From NCBI RefSeq assembly GCF_000233455.1, contig NZ_JH376422.1, positions 351,597 through 415,596 of the forward strand: a stretch of DNA of 64,000 nt, written 5' to 3'. Each line of letters begins with the position of its first letter. Position 1 is the stretch's first letter. This document shows positions 60,874-64,000 of the stretch, one piece after another. The notes below the pieces were generated by a model, which was not told where the DNA came from, did not search any database, and worked only from the letters and a program-made list of their open reading frames with translations. The DNA is from [Clostridium] citroniae WAL-17108. Its GTDB lineage: Bacteria > Bacillota > Clostridia > Lachnospirales > Lachnospiraceae. Position numbers and translations under genes: made by a program.

Positions 60874-62124
60874 ATGAATTCAAATGAATTTTACAATGAG
60901 TTAAAACACCTCACCCAGCTGGGATATCTGGACCAGGTCCAGCTTGACCGGATCCGGGACGAGTACATAGAAACCAGGAGGGACCACCGTAACATGTTCC
61001 TGATATTTGCCTTGTTAGGTGTGATCTTTGTGGGAGCGGGCGTGATCTCCCTGTTCGCCTATAACTGGTCCATGTTTTCCAGGGAAATGAAAGCCCTGAT
61101 CTCATTCCTTCCCCTTTTTGGCGTTCAGGGACTCCTTTACTGGAAAATACGCACCCAGGCGTCCGATGTATGGATCAAATCCCTTACCCTGGCTCTTGGC
61201 ATTGCGTTTTTATCCGCTCTGGGTCTGATCTACCAGGCGTACCAGATCTCCCTCAGCCTTCATTCCATGCTGCTCACCGGCTTTCTGGTCATGCTGCCCG
61301 TGGTCTATCTTTTGGACGGATATTATCTGGCTATCCTGTACATGGCGGGCATATGCTGGGCCGGCGGAAACAGTGACTACACCCTGTTAGTCCTCCTGTT
61401 GGTCCCCTATTATATCAATCGGGTGAAACAGGGGGAGACCTGCTGGCAGTTATCACTGTGTTTCTTTTTCTGGATCCTTTATCTGGCCTTCCTGTACCTG
61501 TCAGGCGGCGCCTTTTATGCATGTGTCCTTGTGCTGTTTATCTATATGACCATTGAAAAGCCCGGCCTTTACCCCAGGCTGGCGGGAAGGCTGCTGTACA
61601 CAATGCTGTTTTTAAAAGCTGCCTTTTATGTGTTCTTTAATGAGCTTACAGAACTGTTTGCGTACGGGGAGTCCAACCGGTATTTTCCTCATCTCCCCCG
61701 GTTCCTGCTTCTGGCACTGATGATCGCAGCTCTGGTCCGGCTGTATCTGTTTTGTCGAAAACAGCCAGAGGATGGGCGTGTGGGCCTGCTCCTGTCCCTG
61801 ATCCTGTGCAGCCTGCTGGTAACAGACCTGATCCTGTTCCCAGAGACCTATGTGTTTGCTTATGAAGTCCTTGTGAATCTCTGCCTCATTGCATTCAGCC
61901 TGTACAAGCTGCTGGCAGGTGTAAAGGCAGCCAACCTTCCCTCTGTCCGGCGCTACACGGCCGCCATCATCCTGTATATCCTGTTCAAGGTATTTCTCGG
62001 GAATTACCAGCTGATGGTAAAAGGGATCGTCTTTCTCATGGCGGGCCTGGCTTTCTTTGCCGTCAATTACATGATGACCTTAAAGCTGAAAGGGGTGAAT
62101 ACGCATGAAACAAAATCGGAATAA
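60874..62124 (+). CDS. DUF2157 membrane protein
   Basis: A 416-residue protein. The N-terminal ~65 residues are a soluble helical part (LKHLTQLGYLDQVQLDRIRD) as in DUF2157 proteins, followed by about twelve hydrophobic segments. The first is FLIFALLGVIFVGAGVISLF. The function of the family is unknown. The start MNSNEF at 60874 is chosen by AAAGGGGGGCG at suitable distance. It overlaps the next gene by 20 bases, and the pair often travels together. Confidence 0.8.
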   Translation: MNSNEFYNELKHLTQLGYLDQVQLDRIRDEYIETRRDHRNMFLIFALLGVIFVGAGVISLFAYNWSMFSREMKALISFLPLFGVQGLLYWKIRTQASDVWIKSLTLALGIAFLSALGLIYQAYQISLSLHSMLLTGFLVMLPVVYLLDGYYLAILYMAGICWAGGNSDYTLLVLLLVPYYINRVKQGETCWQLSLCFFFWILYLAFLYLSGGAFYACVLVLFIYMTIEKPGLYPRLAGRLLYTMLFLKAAFYVFFNELTELFAYGESNRYFPHLPRFLLLALMIAALVRLYLFCRKQPEDGRVGLLLSLILCSLLVTDLILFPETYVFAYEVLVNLCLIAFSLYKLLAGVKAANLPSVRRYTAAIILYILFKVFLGNYQLMVKGIVFLMAGLAFFAVNYMMTLKLKGVNTHETKSE

Positions 62125-62653
62125 AATGATCCTGTCGGCATTTTTACTGCAGATCCTGGTACTCCTCTCTGTCATTGCCCTGGTTTACGGGATATCAGCC
62201 AAGGGCCAGACCGTGACCCTTACCATGACCGGATACGATCCCTATGACGCCCTGCGCGGGCGCTACATCCGGCTCAGCAATCCGGACAGCCGAGTCATTC
62301 TGGACCCCGGATCCATAGAGCGCTACGAAAACAGGCGGGGCCGGGATCCCTACGTGTACGTGGTTCTGAACAGGGATCCCGGCACCGGCCTATCCTCATT
62401 CTCCTATGCATCCCTGGACCGGCCCGATCCTGCAACACCCTATATCAGATGCTCCTCCGATTATCTGCGGACCTATGAGGGGGAATCGTGGGTCAGCATC
62501 CATCCCAGGATCGATCAGTATTATTTAACCGAAAAACATGCCGGGCACCTGGACCAGTCCATCCGCTGGGATACACCGGTCCGTCTGACCCTGAAAATAT
62601 GGCACGGCATGTATGCCATTGATGGGATCGAGGTGGACGGGCAGGCCTATTAA
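62105..62653 (+). CDS. GDYXXLXY-type membrane-anchored protein
   Basis: A 182-residue protein with one N-terminal membrane helix and an extracytoplasmic domain. The DPYDALRGRYIRL segment corresponds to the motif for which the GDYXXLXY family is named. The rest is beta-rich and ends GIEVDGQAY. It starts within the DUF2157 gene (AAAGGGGTGAATACGC before the ATG), implying translational coupling and a joint function, which is unknown. Confidence 0.78.
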   Translation: MKQNRNKMILSAFLLQILVLLSVIALVYGISAKGQTVTLTMTGYDPYDALRGRYIRLSNPDSRVILDPGSIERYENRRGRDPYVYVVLNRDPGTGLSSFSYASLDRPDPATPYIRCSSDYLRTYEGESWVSIHPRIDQYYLTEKHAGHLDQSIRWDTPVRLTLKIWHGMYAIDGIEVDGQAY

Positions 62654-62683
62654 AGCTCCCGATTTCTAATATCCATACCTAAA

Positions 62684-62736
62684 AAACGTACGGTTTTCCG
62701 CCACAAAGGTTCATACTCTGCAAAAACCGTACGTTT
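62684..62736 (-). terminator. Terminator of the sulfatase/SIS operon
   Basis: Perfect 14-bp arms AAACGTACGGTTTT/AAAACCGTACGTTT with a 25-base loop. On the minus strand the stem runs into TTTTTTAGG. It lies between convergent genes. Confidence 0.75.
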
Positions 62737-62750
62737 GTCACATTCCATAT

Positions 62751-63227
62751 CTAATTTTGGATCTTGGAATTATAGTCCAGGCAGGCCGTAACCTCCTGGG
62801 AATACCGGTTCATATACATAAAATAGATCATGTCCACCAGATACAGCATGGCAAGCCTGCTTATAGTGGAGGTCCTCCGATCCCTGGCTTCGCTGCCGTA
62901 CACATAGATGATATAATCAAACTCCTCCTCAAACTGCCGGTTGCTATGGTGGGTCATCAATATGGTGGCAGCGCCTTCTTCCCTGGCGATCCTCAGATTA
63001 TCAAGCACATCCCGGGTGGTCCCGCTGTAGGTGATCCCCCAGAAGATAGTCCCCCTCCCTGCGTTCCTGGCTGCAAAATACTGCAGATTAATATCATTTA
63101 ATGCCTGACAGTTTTTCTTGATCCTCTTAAACCGCAGTTCTAAATCCTTTGCAATGATCCACGAACTTCCAAGCCCAAGGACCACGATCTCCCCGGCCTC
63201 ATGAAGCCTCTCGATCATCTGGTTCAT
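62751..63227 (-). CDS. SIS-domain protein (RpiR regulator without DNA-binding domain)
   Basis: A 158-residue SIS (sugar-isomerase) domain. The sugar-phosphate binding segments VVLGLGSSWI and GITYSGTTRDVLDNL are intact. In MurR/RpiR regulators this domain follows an ~80-residue helix-turn-helix part, which is missing here. Its ATG overlaps the sulfatase stop codon (ATGA). It may be a stand-alone sugar-phosphate sensor or isomerase, or a regulator remnant. Confidence 0.72.
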   Translation of the reverse strand: MNQMIERLHEAGEIVVLGLGSSWIIAKDLELRFKRIKKNCQALNDINLQYFAARNAGRGTIFWGITYSGTTRDVLDNLRIAREEGAATILMTHHSNRQFEEEFDYIIYVYGSEARDRRTSTISRLAMLYLVDMIYFMYMNRYSQEVTACLDYNSKIQN

Positions 63228-64000
63228 CTGAACCGTATCCCGGTCTCTTCCCTCCAGGCTTTAAGGCGTCCGGCCAGCTCATTTTTTATGGTAGCATAAT
63301 CCGGATGGGAATTCAAGTTCTCCATCTCATTGGGATCAAAGAGCAGGTCATAGAGCTGCTCCCCTGCTTTCTGCCGATTCATGATGCCCCCTTCCACCAG
63401 GGCCTGCTTGATCACGGACTCGTCACAGTTGGCCAGATTATACTGTTTCCAGTCATTGTCATAATACTCAATATACTTGTACCGGTCTGTGCGGATACAG
63501 CGCTGTGGCTCGTAGGACGCATGGAAATTCACTTCCGCAAACACCTCATCCCGCACCCGTACCCCCGGGTCCTTAAACACGGCTGAGAAGTCCCTGCCCT
63601 GGGCATATCCGGGCACAGGCAGGCCGCACAGGCTGCACAGTGTAGGCAGCAGATCGATCTGGGACAGCAGGCCGTCATAAACGCGGCCCATAGACTGTGG
63701 GAATCCGGGCACCCGCATGATAAAGGAAACCGCCATTCCCGCGTCCTTCAGCCCGCATTTGGAATAGGGGTTGGGGAGGCCGTGATCCGTTGTATAGATA
63801 ATGATTGTTTGATCGTAAAGCCCGCTCTCTTTTAAGCCCTGCATCACACGGCCGAAACAACGGTCATAGGAGGCCAGTGACTTATGAAGCCTGGCCGTGT
63901 CCTCTCGGGTGCTTTGGTTATTCATTACATTTCCAGGAACCGCTATGTAATTGGGATCATACTGTTTCCGGTCCTCATCCGACAGTTCCGGGTAGATCCT
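63224..64000 (-). CDS. Sulfatase, C-terminal part (cut by window end)
   Basis: The last 258 residues of a sulfatase; the frame stays open to the window end, so the ATG at 63925 is internal. Visible family parts are IIYTTDHGLPNPYSKCG with the metal-binding Asp-His and a following Lys region, MRVPGFP, and the QIDLLPTLCSLCGLPVPGY segment. The N-terminal formylglycine motif lies outside the window, so class cannot be checked. Relatives release sulfate from host glycans. It is coupled to the SIS-domain gene. Confidence 0.85.
   Translation of the reverse strand, partial: RIYPELSDEDRKQYDPNYIAVPGNVMNNQSTREDTARLHKSLASYDRCFGRVMQGLKESGLYDQTIIIYTTDHGLPNPYSKCGLKDAGMAVSFIMRVPGFPQSMGRVYDGLLSQIDLLPTLCSLCGLPVPGYAQGRDFSAVFKDPGVRVRDEVFAEVNFHASYEPQRCIRTDRYKYIEYYDNDWKQYNLANCDESVIKQALVEGGIMNRQKAGEQLYDLLFDPNEMENLNSHPDYATIKNELAGRLKAWREETGIRFR

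Noticed and set aside
1..64000. tRNA, rRNA, CRISPR arrays, transposases
   Set aside because: Looked for in all gaps; no cloverleaf-type sequence, regularly spaced long repeats or transposase motifs were recognised.

Overview
The window looks like a chromosomal segment of a mid-GC, spore-forming, anaerobic Clostridia species, most likely a Lachnospiraceae member of the Enterocloster / Clostridium clostridioforme type. This is inferred from gene content (spoIIM next to xerD and nudF, a giant 2-hydroxyacyl-CoA dehydratase activase, BMP-type nucleoside transporter, two GH31 enzymes, TctABC carboxylate uptake, AGGAGG ribosome sites) and not from any database search. No rRNA, tRNA, CRISPR array, insertion sequence or prophage was seen.

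Layout. 0-11 kb, housekeeping, all on the minus strand: a lipoprotein cut by the window edge, xerD, a membrane-anchored alpha/beta hydrolase, a deleted EamA transporter, spoIIM, an ADP-ribose pyrophosphatase, proC, a lysA-type decarboxylase, pyk, a rhomboid-like zinc-ribbon protein and corA. 11-15.5 kb: one plus-strand gene for a 1439-residue dehydratase activase. 15.6-23 kb: a purine-nucleoside/methylthioadenosine salvage operon (phosphorylase, HAD phosphatase, BMP lipoprotein, ATPase, two permeases) beside a LacI regulator; matching LacI-type palindromes lie in front of both. 23-27.3 kb: a divergent PadR/MATE pair with two identical 17-bp palindromes, then an AAA15 ATPase/TOPRIM-like pair that is a candidate defence module. 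27.4-37.8 kb: an alpha-xyloside type sugar operon (two-component system, ABC importer, two GH31 enzymes).

37.9-58.8 kb is the most striking region, a carbohydrate-acid catabolic island. It holds two sigma-54 activators with PrpR-type sensor domains, a TctABC importer, a PdxA-like dehydrogenase, three xylose-isomerase-like TIM barrels, an Asp/Glu-racemase-like protein lacking one expected cysteine, a split transketolase, a D-2-hydroxyacid dehydrogenase, a KdgT-type permease, an amidohydrolase, an RpiB-like protein, a glycerate kinase and a CdaR regulator. Three sigma-54 -24/-12 promoters can be read directly, before pdxA-tctBAC, before the isomerase-to-dehydrogenase operon and before kdgT. The first two carry helically phased TGTTTC clusters upstream that look like enhancer sites. 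The genes suggest uptake of an unusual sugar acid and its conversion through isomerisation, ketol transfer and hydroxypyruvate/glycerate to glycolysis; the substrate is not identifiable from sequence alone.

58.8-64 kb: glyA, a Glu/Thr/Ala-rich small lipoprotein, a DUF2157/GDYXXLXY membrane pair, and a sulfatase (cut by the window end) coupled to a SIS-only protein.

Several genes have short hairpins or 14-bp tandem repeats a few bases upstream of the Shine-Dalgarno (SD) sequence (proC, mtnP-like, a TIM-barrel gene, pyk, the second sigma-54 activator).
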